DNA of 41,771 nucleotides from Corynebacterium suicordis DSM 45110 (GTDB lineage Bacteria > Actinomycetota > Actinomycetes > Mycobacteriales > Mycobacteriaceae), in NCBI RefSeq assembly GCF_015351405.1, contig NZ_JADKMY010000004.1:1-41771 (forward strand). Direction: 5' to 3'. Positions 32,701 to 39,729 of this stretch are shown piece by piece (the first letter of the stretch is position 1; each line of letters opens with the position of its first letter). The translations under genes and the position numbers were made by a program. Below the pieces are notes generated by a model. That model made no database searches. It was given only the letters and a program-made list of their open reading frames with translations, and had not been told where the DNA came from.

Positions 32701-34582
32701 ACACATCAGCAAGGATGGCCATGGACGTGGTTTTACCGGAGCCTGCGGGGCCGACAGCCACCGCTGTTTGCGTGCCCGTTGCCGCAAGGTGGCGAACCAT
32801 TGCGGCCTGGCCCGCATTTAACGCAAAGTCGTTGGTGGCGTCGTAGCGGGCAATGGCCTCGGCTATCGCCGACTCAGGCACGGTGAAGCCCACTGGAGTG
32901 CGTGCCGATTGATCAACAACTGCTTCTTCCCGCATGACCTCGGGGGAGGTGTAGCGCTGGAAGTCCGTCGTGCGGTCGATGGGAAGGTCACCGGCCTGCA
33001 ACAGCTTGTCTGGCAGTTGCCAAGTGACCGCAGGCGTAAGGCTGATCGCGTGATCCTTGGCCTGTTTGAGCACCTGTGCGTGCAGATCCATTAGCTTCTC
33101 GCCAGCAGCAGGACGGTAGCCGCGTAAGGTCTGGCTCACCGCTGAGTCCAGGTGCCGGTCGGTGAAGTTGGTACGACGAGAGCCCGCAAGCTCCACGGCT
33201 TCAGCTGCGATGGTAGCCAGGATGATCCCGCGCTCTTGTGTGCCGTATCCAGGCACTTGCAGACGGGTATCCGAAACCTGCTCGGACTTCCACAACGTGG
33301 ACTCTGAACTACGGTTCGTCGCGTCACTCATCAAGGTATCCAGTGCCTGTTGGCCACCGGCAACCTCAGCGAACTCAGCGCGCCACCGGCCCCGAAGATC
33401 GGCCAATGACGAGGCCTCTCCCTTACCCTCGCGGGTAGATAGCGTGGCCTGCTGAGAGAGCTTGTACATCAGCGCGCTCGATGGGCTCCGCCCATGGCGT
33501 GTGACGTAGTCATCCACCAGTGCCTGGGTTGCCTCGGTAATGGATTGACGTCGCTTTGATCCAGCCAAGGAAAGACTGTCGGGTACACCGTCGATCTCGT
33601 AGACGGGGATCTTTCCCTCGCCCATGCCTCGGGGTGTGAACTGAACGCCCAAAGTCTCGGTGAGCTTGTCCATCAAGGCGAGGTTGTATCGACTTCCCGC
33701 TGTGACTGCATTGCGCAGCAGGCTACGGGAATCTATTGACTTCCACCGATCTGCCGCTGGATCAAAGACTTTGTTCGACACCGCTACGTGGGTGTGTAGG
33801 TCGGGATCACCCGCGCGGGTTTCAAAGTGATCAAACTGCGCGGCAATCATGCCGGAAGTCTTGGTCAGCTTTCCCACACCACTGGTGCTGTCTCGGGTGT
33901 AGAGCGCATTATCTTCGACCCAATGTAGGGTCTCGTTCACCGCGTCATGGTGTGCCTGCTCAATAGCCTCGCGTACTTCATTGCTTCCTAATGCCCACAG
34001 CATTGACACGCTCTTGACTGGGCTGAACGTTAAGTCAAAACCGCTTGTTGCCTGCCGAACTGAGTTCTGCTTCTCTCGCGCCCAGGCCACGACATCTTTG
34101 GGACATGCATTGCTCTCCCCAGTCTCAACACGGTAATCGTCGCTCACGGTCGCTACGACTAGATCACTGCGTTCCTGAGTGGTCAGACGGCGACCAAGTT
34201 CCTCACGCTTAGTCTTCTCTGCGCGGTGGATCTTCTTCAAAGACTCATCACCATCAGAGTAAAGCGGGAATGCGCGCCCCAGCTGAACCTCCGACAGGGT
34301 CGCTCCGTCTTGCAGGAGTGCATCGGCGTCCGGGTGCAGGCCTTCTCCGTAGAGCGTGGCCATCTGCTCCTCGGTGACAACCCCACCTTCTTCAACGCTG
34401 CACTCACCGAGCGAGACGATCCCTGAACCGAACCACCGTCCGGGGGGAGTTCCGCGCGACTCGTAGTAGTCAAACAGATCTGTTTTGACACTGGTCTCCT
34501 CGTCCGCAGTCGCCACAGAGTTCATCAAGTAGGCGTAACCCTCGCCTGCGTGAAGAACGTGTGCGGACATCATGGCTCTCAT
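29783..34582 (-). CDS. traA: MobF relaxase-helicase TraA with an internal pentapeptide-repeat segment
   Basis: About 1599 aa from the ATG at 34582. In this numbering GEGYAYL places Tyr16/Tyr18 where TrwC has its catalytic tyrosine. The metal site is DHFE..DPDLHTHV (His252, His263, His265). The helicase part has Walker A GPAGSGKTT at about 611-619, Walker B LLVDEAGM, and VGDPQQLGPVGRGG. It nicks oriT, stays attached to the 5' end and unwinds the plasmid for transfer. Near 1157-1304 (bases about 30670-31110) lies an A(D/N)LxG-type pentapeptide-repeat stretch (DADLRGVDLRGRTLTG, NCDLTGSDFSTAQMQRVRF), not a usual part of TraA. The last ~290 residues are helical and end acidic. The start could also be 34573 or 34570. 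Confidence 0.92.
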   Translation of the reverse strand: MRAMMSAHVLHAGEGYAYLMNSVATADEETSVKTDLFDYYESRGTPPGRWFGSGIVSLGECSVEEGGVVTEEQMATLYGEGLHPDADALLQDGATLSEVQLGRAFPLYSDGDESLKKIHRAEKTKREELGRRLTTQERSDLVVATVSDDYRVETGESNACPKDVVAWAREKQNSVRQATSGFDLTFSPVKSVSMLWALGSNEVREAIEQAHHDAVNETLHWVEDNALYTRDSTSGVGKLTKTSGMIAAQFDHFETRAGDPDLHTHVAVSNKVFDPAADRWKSIDSRSLLRNAVTAGSRYNLALMDKLTETLGVQFTPRGMGEGKIPVYEIDGVPDSLSLAGSKRRQSITEATQALVDDYVTRHGRSPSSALMYKLSQQATLSTREGKGEASSLADLRGRWRAEFAEVAGGQQALDTLMSDATNRSSESTLWKSEQVSDTRLQVPGYGTQERGIILATIAAEAVELAGSRRTNFTDRHLDSAVSQTLRGYRPAAGEKLMDLHAQVLKQAKDHAISLTPAVTWQLPDKLLQAGDLPIDRTTDFQRYTSPEVMREEAVVDQSARTPVGFTVPESAIAEAIARYDATNDFALNAGQAAMVRHLAATGTQTAVAVGPAGSGKTTSMAILADVWRQQGHKVVALSAQKSAARTLGSEIDAPGMTLASLVYPWQGKYDGVEPGDVSNLPVSLNPGDMLLVDEAGMATTADLAALTEIANATGAVIRMVGDPQQLGPVGRGGIFSRLCETTNAVELDTVVRMGADTEQAENTLALRQGKTEALDLFYERGWVHSGGRANVINQAVRDHLGDRAQGKHSLIIAPTNRDVGTINSLIQKARVAAGDVDLDGPTIALKEATAGVGDTLLARRNAKLPTTDGRPVEIDNSELLRLDLVLPDGSALTRRMDAKGKLGESVHIPQWYVQAHMQLGYGCTVHRSQGATVEITRGIVDKSVSRQLAYVAVTRGKEENHFYPVTDGRVETAVDAEDQHQHMAGDTPADEGRAVLESILVRDDSPVAAHTIRDRAAADEFSLERTEQLYGHAAAILAREYGGHRIDHHLSYLPGIVAASIDDDARERLAAIAGDLVATRTDHEAVIADAVAAADGTEKDAAGLIAYRLKAALPDRDDPARPNRSLLAPHWNGQDSDLRIFADSALERLSEHSTGVGDGYTLVDADLRGVDLRGRTLTGVTLINCQIDGMALDGATLSGVRFIDCHGGISATGARLGTEAHSTETVFRNCDLTGSDFSTAQMQRVRFTRGDLGQATFDGATIVHTNMQATGIHGLSAQDVTVDGNLSLVDVDLGGSDLADLVDYSPTPDVDELRGIAEEDYREGALHLAGQFATHELATRLEALPVASHIDDAGMGRVSTSATLAALSGVDFREHWLELTGDIETVSNVPATLARRIDALVVDHAAVPQLPPRWAGQDDQLHEWVAGRGVDAGLITPPAAQPAARSIEAIAAELATQYTTAWMDQIIDRSAELTPADQQQIIAQAAGYVTRGLDLDGTALVAVEMATNTEFGVGETPVERLSNWLDSSAFYLDDDAEPICLPPSEDGQDTELRAELELRREQLDEEEDATETSFMDLFDQSSAQDTDIDRGHDRGFDL

Positions 34583-34774
34583 AGTAACGCCACCAACGCG
34601 CCCGCGTATAACCCAGCGCGAAACGCGCAGATCAGACACCCTTCCCCAAAAGTCAGATTTATCTGCCAATGGTGTGAGGAACTTTTTTGGCTCAATTTCT
34701 GTTGAGTTGAACAGGTGAACTTGGCATTGTCTTTCAGGCGAACTCACGATGTGAGGTTGCCGCATTTCTCTTCT

Positions 34775-34886
34775 TCGAGTTGGTGGGTGGGACGAATGGA
34801 GTTCGTCGTATCCACCAACTCGACTGGACGTCTCGCCAGATACTGGCGATGCGTCCAGCTCTTTGGCGTCAGGACACGTCGTGTCC
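34775..34886. other. oriT: Candidate origin of transfer (nested inverted repeats)
   Basis: Three adjacent palindromes lie between the divergent relaxase and small-gene starts. (1) TCGAGTTGGTGG (34775-34786) with its exact complement at 34812-34823, and inside it GACGAA/TTCGTC (34791-34796, 34802-34807). (2) CTGGACG (34824-34830) with CGTCCAG (34852-34858), inside which CGCCAG-ATA-CTGGCG (34834-34848) is exactly centred. (3) GGACAC-GTC-GTGTCC (34872-34886). MobF oriT sites are built from such repeats next to traA. The nic site itself is not identified. Confidence 0.75.
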
Positions 34887-34914
34887 GATCAGCGATCTGC
34901 GGTAAGGTGTTGGC

Positions 34915-35292
34915 ATGGCAACACGAAACCAGCGGCAGGAAGCGCAAAAGCGCGCACGGAAAAAGCAAGAAGAAGATCGCAAGAGGCTCGAACAAGAACT
35001 ACGACTCAAGCGCAAGGCAACTGAAGATGCCTGGGTGGCGATCATGGATGTCGATCGCGTCAAGTACGCCGCGGGCCAAGCGCTCGGCGTGCTCCTGGAG
35101 TTCGGTCAGTCCCGTGAGGATCTGATGGAAGAGTTCGAGCTGTCCCGCGCGGATCTCAACACCTTCCTCAAAGCAGAACCTGTTGATGATGATCAGGACG
35201 ACGAGTCTGCCGACAGCGACGGGTCGAGTGTTAGCGATGACGAGGAATCTTCTGATGCTGATCATTCCTCTGAGCAGTCCAACAATTACTAA
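34915..35292 (+). CDS. Small helical protein beside oriT, possible relaxosome accessory, 125 aa
   Basis: Residues 1-40 are a highly basic coiled coil (RQEAQKRARKKQEEDRKRLE), the centre (about 45-85) contains QALGVLLEFGQSREDLMEEF, SRADLNTFL with helix-turn-helix-like spacing, and the last 40 residues are almost only Asp/Glu/Ser. There is no membrane segment. It is the first gene on the other side of the candidate oriT and divergent from traA, the usual position of oriT-binding accessory proteins. No family is recognised. RBS TAAGGTG. Confidence 0.65.
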   Translation: MATRNQRQEAQKRARKKQEEDRKRLEQELRLKRKATEDAWVAIMDVDRVKYAAGQALGVLLEFGQSREDLMEEFELSRADLNTFLKAEPVDDDQDDESADSDGSSVSDDEESSDADHSSEQSNNY

Positions 35293-35304
35293 GCAGGATT
35301 GTCG

Positions 35305-35805
35305 GTGACATCTTCCAAGCGCGCGTTGCCGGATGCTCCACCCTCACAGACGGTGGAGTCATTTTGGAACAAGGTGGTGAAAGATCCAGGCGATGGACAC
35401 TGGATCTTTACTGGCGCGATCAGTAGCCCTGATGGCTACGGACGGGTGAGTTTTCGTCAGGTTGGAAAAAGCGTGGCTATCTCTGCTCATCGGTTCGCGC
35501 TATGGATCAGTGGCTGTGACATCACCGACTCTGAGATGGTGGCAGAGCATCGTTGCAATGAACCATTGTGTGTGCGCGTCGACGATCAGCATCTGATTCC
35601 GTCAACTCGTGCGGAGAATATTCGCTATGCTTCTCTGACTCGTCGGCTGCGTGGCCCCAAAGGTGGCGCTGATGCCGGGTGGAGGACGAGGTATCAACGC
35701 TCGATCGATGTGCGTGCCGCTGTGCGTGATGGATGGAATGAGGAAGACTACTTGGGGGCTGCTCGGCCAGTGAGTAATCCGTTGGATGAACCGACATTGT
35801 TTTAG
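35305..35805 (+). CDS. HNH-endonuclease-like protein, 166 aa
   Basis: The GTG at 35305 is 7 nt after AGGA; a TTG at 35299 is also possible. The core GHWIFTGAISSPDGYGRVSF and then AEHRCNEPLCVRVDDQHLIP, STRAENIRYA follow the HNH_3 pattern of phage homing-type endonucleases (H-x-C-x4-C-x6-HL then T..EN). The usual asparagine/proline before the last His is replaced by VDDQ, so catalysis needs testing. Such genes occur in phages and plasmids. Here it is 12 nt after the oriT-adjacent gene and would be among the first genes to enter a recipient. Confidence 0.72.
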   Translation: MTSSKRALPDAPPSQTVESFWNKVVKDPGDGHWIFTGAISSPDGYGRVSFRQVGKSVAISAHRFALWISGCDITDSEMVAEHRCNEPLCVRVDDQHLIPSTRAENIRYASLTRRLRGPKGGADAGWRTRYQRSIDVRAAVRDGWNEEDYLGAARPVSNPLDEPTLF

Positions 35806-35822
35806 TAGATTTGAGGGCATAA

Positions 35823-35866
35823 GAAAGACGGCCACCCGCACAAGTTTGTGCGGGTGGCCGTCTTTC
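35823..35866. terminator. Very strong bidirectional terminator
   Basis: A perfect 21-bp stem (GAAAGACGGCCACCCGCACAA at the left, given as positions 35823-35843, complement at 35846-35866) with a 2-nt loop. It has A-rich bases before it and TCTTTC after it, and sits between the stop of the HNH-like gene and the opposing stop at 35872. It should end transcription from both sides. Confidence 0.9.
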
Positions 35867-35871
35867 GAGTG

Positions 35872-36087
35872 TTAGCGGTAATAGGTTCCGTCACTAAAGT
35901 TGTACTGTCCTCGTCGGACTTGTTTTGATCCCACGTTGGCCACGCTTGCAAAGATGAAGAAGATCATCAGCGGGAAGAACAGGAACGTGAGCAATCCGCA
36001 CATGACGCTGTTGGTTCTTGTTCCCCACCAGATGGCAGCGATGGTGACGACGAGGTTGTAGATCCAGAGTCCGATGATGATTTCCAT
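35872..36087 (-). CDS. Small membrane protein, 71 aa
   Basis: The ATG at 36087 follows GGAGAAACC; the longer frame to 36186 runs back into the upstream gene. Two hydrophobic helices (about 3-23, IIIGLWIYNLVVTIAAIWW, and about 30-52, VMCGLLTFLFFPLMIFFIFAS), then a short polar tail with NVGSKQVRRGQYNFSDGTYYR. It is the last gene of the resolvase operon. No family is known to me. Its position in the likely leading region would fit an entry-exclusion or envelope protein, but that is speculation. Confidence 0.6.
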   Translation of the reverse strand: MEIIIGLWIYNLVVTIAAIWWGTRTNSVMCGLLTFLFFPLMIFFIFASVANVGSKQVRRGQYNFSDGTYYR

Positions 36088-36124
36088 GGTGGTTTCTCCT
36101 ATGTGGTGCCGTGTGTTGTGGTGA

Positions 36125-36466
36125 TCAGTATCCGCGGTTGCGCCAGTAATCGTCGGGGCGCTCAACTGCACCTGTCGGCCGGTCACGGTTGTCTCTGTGT
36201 GCTGCGGCTAGTGCACGGAGGGCTCTGAAGGTTCTGAGCCAGATGAGTCCAGCAACAATCGTGATACCGATCCCGAGGATTTGCAGTATCCCGTCCTGGG
36301 TGGTGGCAATGAGACCTCCAAGCACCACGATCATGCAATACGCCACCATTGTTCGTTGCAGACTTTCCTGCGCTGTCCCTTTGTTGCGTAGCGCAAGATC
36401 AGCGATCGCAATGCCGAGGATGGCAACGAATGCCAGGCTGAGAGTGAGGAGTGTGATCATGCTCAT
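36125..36466 (-). CDS. Membrane protein, 113 aa, translationally coupled to the resolvase
   Basis: Three hydrophobic helices (about 3-23, 40-56 and 61-77: ITLLTLSLAFVAILGIAIADL, MVAYCMIVVLGGLIATT, ILQILGIGITIVAGLIWL), then a basic C-terminal tail (RALRALAAAHRDNRDRPTG). The ATG overlaps the resolvase stop codon (ATGA, 36463-36466), so it is co-translated with the recombinase. I do not recognise it. Confidence 0.65.
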   Translation of the reverse strand: MSMITLLTLSLAFVAILGIAIADLALRNKGTAQESLQRTMVAYCMIVVLGGLIATTQDGILQILGIGITIVAGLIWLRTFRALRALAAAHRDNRDRPTGAVERPDDYWRNRGY

Positions 36467-37041
36467 GAACCTTCTGTGTTGTGTTGGTTGCTGCGATGAA
36501 TCGTTCGATAGATAGTGGCTCGGTTGACGTCGAACATGTCTGCGATCTGTTGGACAGTATGTTTCCTGCCGACGTAGAGATCCTTAACTAATGATCTCTG
36601 CGCGGGGCTGAGTTTCGGCTTCCGACCACCTTTGCGTCCGCGGGCTCGCGCTGCTTCCAGGCCAGCTTGAGTGCGCTCGACAATCAAATCGTGTTCAAAT
36701 TCCGCCAGCGCGGAGAACAAGTGGAAGATCAATCGACCGCCAGCGGTCGTGGTATCGATGTTCTCCTGCAAGGACTGAAACTCGATCTTGCGCGTGTTGA
36801 GCTCTTCGACTTGTTCGATGAGATGTTTGATCGATCGGCCCAGCCGATCGAGCCTCCAGACAACGAGAGTGTCGCCCTCGCGGGCGTAGTCGAGCAGGCG
36901 GGTCAGCTCTGGCCTCTCGGCAAGCACACCGGATTTGGTGTCAGTGAAGATTCTCGTGCAGCCGTGCTTGTCCAGGGCGTCGATCTGAAGTGAGGCGTCT
37001 TGATCTTTGGTGGAGACGCGCGCATAGCCCAGTAGTGCCAT
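36463..37041 (-). CDS. Serine resolvase/invertase (Tn3-resolvase-like)
   Basis: 192 aa from the ATG at 37041 (AGGGGAG upstream; GTG at 37047 also possible). The catalytic domain begins LLGYARVSTKDQ with Ser10, includes VVWRLDRLGRS (about residues 60-70) and the E-helix GRLIFHLFSALAEFEHDLIVERT. The C-terminal HTH is VQQIADMFDVNRATIYR. It is full-length. Such enzymes resolve plasmid multimers at a res site, which helps segregational stability; an inverted-repeat region that could be res lies just upstream (37104-37190). Confidence 0.9.
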   Translation of the reverse strand: MALLGYARVSTKDQDASLQIDALDKHGCTRIFTDTKSGVLAERPELTRLLDYAREGDTLVVWRLDRLGRSIKHLIEQVEELNTRKIEFQSLQENIDTTTAGGRLIFHLFSALAEFEHDLIVERTQAGLEAARARGRKGGRKPKLSPAQRSLVKDLYVGRKHTVQQIADMFDVNRATIYRTIHRSNQHNTEGS

Positions 37042-37103
37042 GGCCACTCCCCTCTGATTGTTGCGTAACCCGTTGATTCGGGTTCAAAGTAAGCATACAT
37101 TCT

Positions 37104-37190
37104 GCAACACGATTATGCGACACTTTGGCCTGCGGTTCGGGTCGCGCCCTGCATGGTCTGCAAAGTGTCGCACAACTGGTCGTTTGTGCG
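37104..37190. promoter_or_regulatory. Candidate res site upstream of the resolvase gene
   Basis: TGCGACACTTTG (37116-37127) and its exact complement CAAAGTGTCGCA (37161-37172) are separated by 33 nt, and CGCACAA/TTGTGCG (37169-37175, 37184-37190) overlaps the second arm. TGCAACACGATTATGCGACA (about 37103-37122) has the TGT.../ACA character of resolvase half-sites. Position and repeat structure fit res subsites. The exact crossover is not assigned. Confidence 0.55.
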
Positions 37191-37272
37191 GTACCTGGAA
37201 AGTAGGACGATCATCTATTCTGGCGCTACTGATATAGGCATCATGTCTTTCACATACTTTTAGGAGTGTCGC

Positions 37273-37806
37273 GTGCCTTTTCTGCCCAACCCATCTCAGC
37301 GTAATTTTGAAATCCAGTGCCCACGGCTCGAGATTGTTGACTGGTTCGCCGTCATCCTTGCAGGTTTTCCTCCAGGAATTTTCTTTCTGACCGGTATCAT
37401 GGAATATGAATCCATCTCTTCGTCACATGTAGGCAAATGGGTAATTGGTCTCGTGGCAGTGATCCCTTTGCTGGTTCTCATGTTTGTTTTCGTTTTGGCG
37501 CGACGACACGGAATTCCTCGAGATGTGAATTTGAAACTAGTAGAAGCCGGAGCGGGGGGCGTCCTCGCCTTCGTCTTGTTCGGTATATCTAGCTTGGACC
37601 CGGTTGCTACTGACGCAGTTTTTCAATGTAAGGCGTTGGCAACGAATGTCGCGGCCGTTGACATCTCTACATGTACTGAAGCCAAACCACCGTTGCACCC
37701 AATCGCAGCCATCGGAATCAGTCTCGTTGTTGTCGCTTCATTGTTGAAGTACGTCACCGCGGGCTGGGAAATGGTGCTATCGAAATATTCGGATAAAAAG
37801 CGTTAA
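37273..37806 (+). CDS. Polytopic membrane protein, 177 aa
   Basis: The GTG at 37273 follows TAGGAG by 7 nt. Four hydrophobic segments: about 24-42 (FAVILAGFPPGIFFLTG), 55-76 (WVIGLVAVIPLLVLMFVFVL), 92-106 (AGGVLAFVLFGISSL) and 144-162 (IAAIGISLVVVASLL). Two cysteines in the external loop (QCKALATNVAAVDISTC) could form a disulfide. There is a basic C terminus. I do not recognise it. It is a single gene between the res-like site and the toxin-antitoxin unit. Confidence 0.65.
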   Translation: MPFLPNPSQRNFEIQCPRLEIVDWFAVILAGFPPGIFFLTGIMEYESISSSHVGKWVIGLVAVIPLLVLMFVFVLARRHGIPRDVNLKLVEAGAGGVLAFVLFGISSLDPVATDAVFQCKALATNVAAVDISTCTEAKPPLHPIAAIGISLVVVASLLKYVTAGWEMVLSKYSDKKR

Positions 37807-37831
37807 AACGCAGGCCAAACCCTATTTTCTA

Positions 37832-37880
37832 GCTTGTTTCAGGGAGGGTTTTCCGGTAGAATAAGGGTAGAGAAACAAGC
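37832..37880 (+). promoter_or_regulatory. Promoter flanked by a 9-bp inverted repeat, driving the antitoxin-Fic operon
   Basis: TTGTTT (37834-37839), 17 nt, TAGAAT (37857-37862) make a good promoter. It is bracketed by GCTTGTTTC (37832-37840) and its exact complement GAAACAAGC (37872-37880). Arms that overlap the -35 box and the start of transcription suggest repression by a bound dimer, as in autoregulated toxin-antitoxin operons. Confidence 0.7.
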
Positions 37881-37907
37881 CGTTAAAGATGAATTGAGGA
37901 ACCGATT

Positions 37908-38165
37908 ATGACTGTTGTTGACTACAGCACTTTGCGTGGTGTTGAGGGCTACAAAGCTGCGTTCCCTAACGCATTGCGCGGCCTAGAAGGAAAGCGTCTA
38001 CGCGCCGTCGTGGAGGGCGTGCACAGTGGTGTTCTCGAGGGCTGGCGACCTACTGAGGAGAACGTCGCTGAGATCGCCCAGTCGCGTGAGAGCGGCCAGA
38101 TGACGTCTGAGGAAGCACAGGCGATCTGCGATCGAGTGCGTGCTCGCCGCGCGCGCAGCAAGTAG
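37908..38165 (+). CDS. VbhA-like antitoxin of the Fic toxin
   Basis: 85 aa. HSGVLEGWRPTEENV (residues about 39-53) contains the S-x-x-x-E-G signature of class I Fic inhibitors, in which the Glu blocks ATP binding in the toxin. The following helix-turn-helix-like part (QSRESGQMTSEEAQAICDRV) resembles the antitoxin VbhA tail. It is followed 7 nt later by the Fic gene, the standard order. RBS TTGAGGA. The antitoxin may also bind the inverted repeat around its own promoter. Confidence 0.82.
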   Translation: MTVVDYSTLRGVEGYKAAFPNALRGLEGKRLRAVVEGVHSGVLEGWRPTEENVAEIAQSRESGQMTSEEAQAICDRVRARRARSK

Positions 38166-38172
38166 ATCCCCC

Positions 38173-38991
38173 GTGGCAGGAAATGCCGCGTGGGATCGTT
38201 TTTTCTATCCCGGTACAGATGTTCTTCAGAACAAGTTCAACGAGCGTGATGAAGATGCTCTCGCTGAGATTGAATACGAGATCACCGGTAAAATTTACAG
38301 CCGTTTTATCACCGGGGACATCCCGATTGAAGGTGACACGGCGCAAGAAAAGCTCCAATTCATCCATGGATCACTTCTAGGGAATATCTACGACTGGGCT
38401 GGGCAATTCCGCGATGTGAACATGAGCAAAGGTGGCCACTCATTTGGTGACGAGGCCAGCATGGGAATGTATATGCGCCAGCTCCAGGGAAAGATCAACC
38501 GCACTCCCTGGAATGATCTGGATCATTCAGCAACGGTGGATCAGCTCGCGGCCATTCACACCGATCTGAACTTTGCCCACCCGTTCCGAGAGGGAAACGG
38601 GCGGGCATCTCGCGTGTTCATGGCCGATCTGGCCGCTGAGCATGGCGTGGAATTAGACTTCTCCCGCGTCGGTGATGAGCAGTGGAACCAGGCCTCAGCC
38701 GATACATTTCTCGATCCTTACGGGCTCCAACTCACAGCTGAACCACTCAAAGAGATCTATAGAGAGATTGCATCCCCGCAGGAGGAAGCCGACTCACTGG
38801 ATCACCAACCTGAAGCTGATGGGCTGGATGTCGAACTCAGCGCAGCGATGCAATTCGGTGATGATGCTTACAGCGCCGAATCCGTTGGTGATGCTTTGGG
38901 CTCTCAGGGAGAGCCCGTCAGCATGGATGACTACGGCGTTAACAGTGCCCTGGATTATGGGAGCTCGAACGATCAGGGGCTTGACCGGTAA
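38173..38991 (+). CDS. Fic-domain toxin (VbhT-like AMP transferase)
   Basis: 273 aa from the GTG at 38173; another GTG at 38140 overlaps the antitoxin. The complete catalytic loop HPFREGNGR (136-144, His136) is present, preceded by the FNERDEDALAEIEYE and FIHGSLLGNIYDWAG stretches and GHSF typical of the VbhT/class I group. Such enzymes AMPylate target proteins; for VbhT and FicT these are DNA gyrase and topoisomerase IV. The C-terminal 65 residues are acidic and unstructured, and there is no BID secretion domain. With the small upstream antitoxin it should act as a plasmid addiction module. Confidence 0.88.
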   Translation: MAGNAAWDRFFYPGTDVLQNKFNERDEDALAEIEYEITGKIYSRFITGDIPIEGDTAQEKLQFIHGSLLGNIYDWAGQFRDVNMSKGGHSFGDEASMGMYMRQLQGKINRTPWNDLDHSATVDQLAAIHTDLNFAHPFREGNGRASRVFMADLAAEHGVELDFSRVGDEQWNQASADTFLDPYGLQLTAEPLKEIYREIASPQEEADSLDHQPEADGLDVELSAAMQFGDDAYSAESVGDALGSQGEPVSMDDYGVNSALDYGSSNDQGLDR

Positions 38992-39020
38992 GGTTGCCTG
39001 CATGAAGGTGATGGACGCAC

Positions 39021-39257
39021 ATGAGCGATGAGGATCTATACCGCGAGCTAGAGGCGATGGCCACCCGTGGTGCCCGTCTCGAAGCTGAGCAAACGCAGTT
39101 TGCTCGTGCGCGTCACCAGTTGGTGATCAAGTCCGTGGCTGCGGGTATGCCCAAGCGCGAGGTGGCGCGCCGGATCGGCCTGTCTCGAGACTCTATTTAT
39201 CGCATCCTAGAGAGCGCATCGGCAGTTTCTACGCCTGGCGAGGACGGATCGGAATAA
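39021..39257 (+). CDS. Small HTH protein, 78 aa
   Basis: An N-terminal coiled-coil stretch (DLYRELEAMATRGARLEAEQ) is followed by a resolvase/psq-type helix-turn-helix: AAGMPKREVARRIGLSRDSIYRIL (residues about 40-63, given here as two pieces: GMPKREVARRIGL and SRDSIYRIL). It is likely a DNA-binding regulator. It starts 29 nt after fic and may belong to that operon. Its 3' end overlaps the opposing gene by 29 nt. Confidence 0.65.
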   Translation: MSDEDLYRELEAMATRGARLEAEQTQFARARHQLVIKSVAAGMPKREVARRIGLSRDSIYRILESASAVSTPGEDGSE

Positions 39258-39729
39258 GGATCTGCCCGTCGTCGTCCTGGTGCTCATCGCGGTCAGGATC
39301 TACCTCATATCCTGCGGATTTCAGCATTCTTTGATAGCCCGTGGCTTTCTTCTTCCCTCCGGCCGTATCGGGATGGATCTCGGCCACCAATATGCGTGCT
39401 CCATTGAGTTGTCGGTGCAGCTCGACCTTGGGAGGCAAGCGCTTGGATTCAATGCGCGCCCAGTCCACTATCGGTGCGTAAACCGCCTTTTTTCCACAAT
39501 CAATCTCTCGAAGAGATTCTGGGTTGTTGTAGACATCTCCGGTCAGCCAGTCTTTGCCGTTGTTGATCTCCCCGGCAAGTTGATTGGCGTAGTGATGGAT
39601 CGCTGCTTCAACGAACGCTGATTGGGTGATCTCGGCGATTGTGGCGGCAAGTCCTTGTCGTGCGGCGGTCATGCGGGCCACTGCCACGGTGTCGAGCGTG
39701 AGCTGTACTTTGGTTCCCTGTTTACTCAT
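39229..39729 (-). CDS. Hypothetical protein, 166 aa, with possible RHH-type N terminus
   Basis: The start KVQLTLDTVAVARMTAAR followed by a helix (IAEITQSAFVEAAIHHYANQ) could be an RHH strand and helices. The middle has no recognised motif, and the C-terminal 40 residues are polar (DPDRDEHQDDDGQILIPIRP). Its ATG overlaps the stop of the upstream gene by 8 nt, so the three genes from 40546 leftward may be one operon. I do not recognise a family. Confidence 0.6.
   Translation of the reverse strand: MSKQGTKVQLTLDTVAVARMTAARQGLAATIAEITQSAFVEAAIHHYANQLAGEINNGKDWLTGDVYNNPESLREIDCGKKAVYAPIVDWARIESKRLPPKVELHRQLNGARILVAEIHPDTAGGKKKATGYQRMLKSAGYEVDPDRDEHQDDDGQILIPIRPRQA

Noticed and set aside
31190..32886. 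Long rightward frames inside traA
   Set aside because: Antisense shadows of the relaxase; no ribosome binding sites or recognisable domains.
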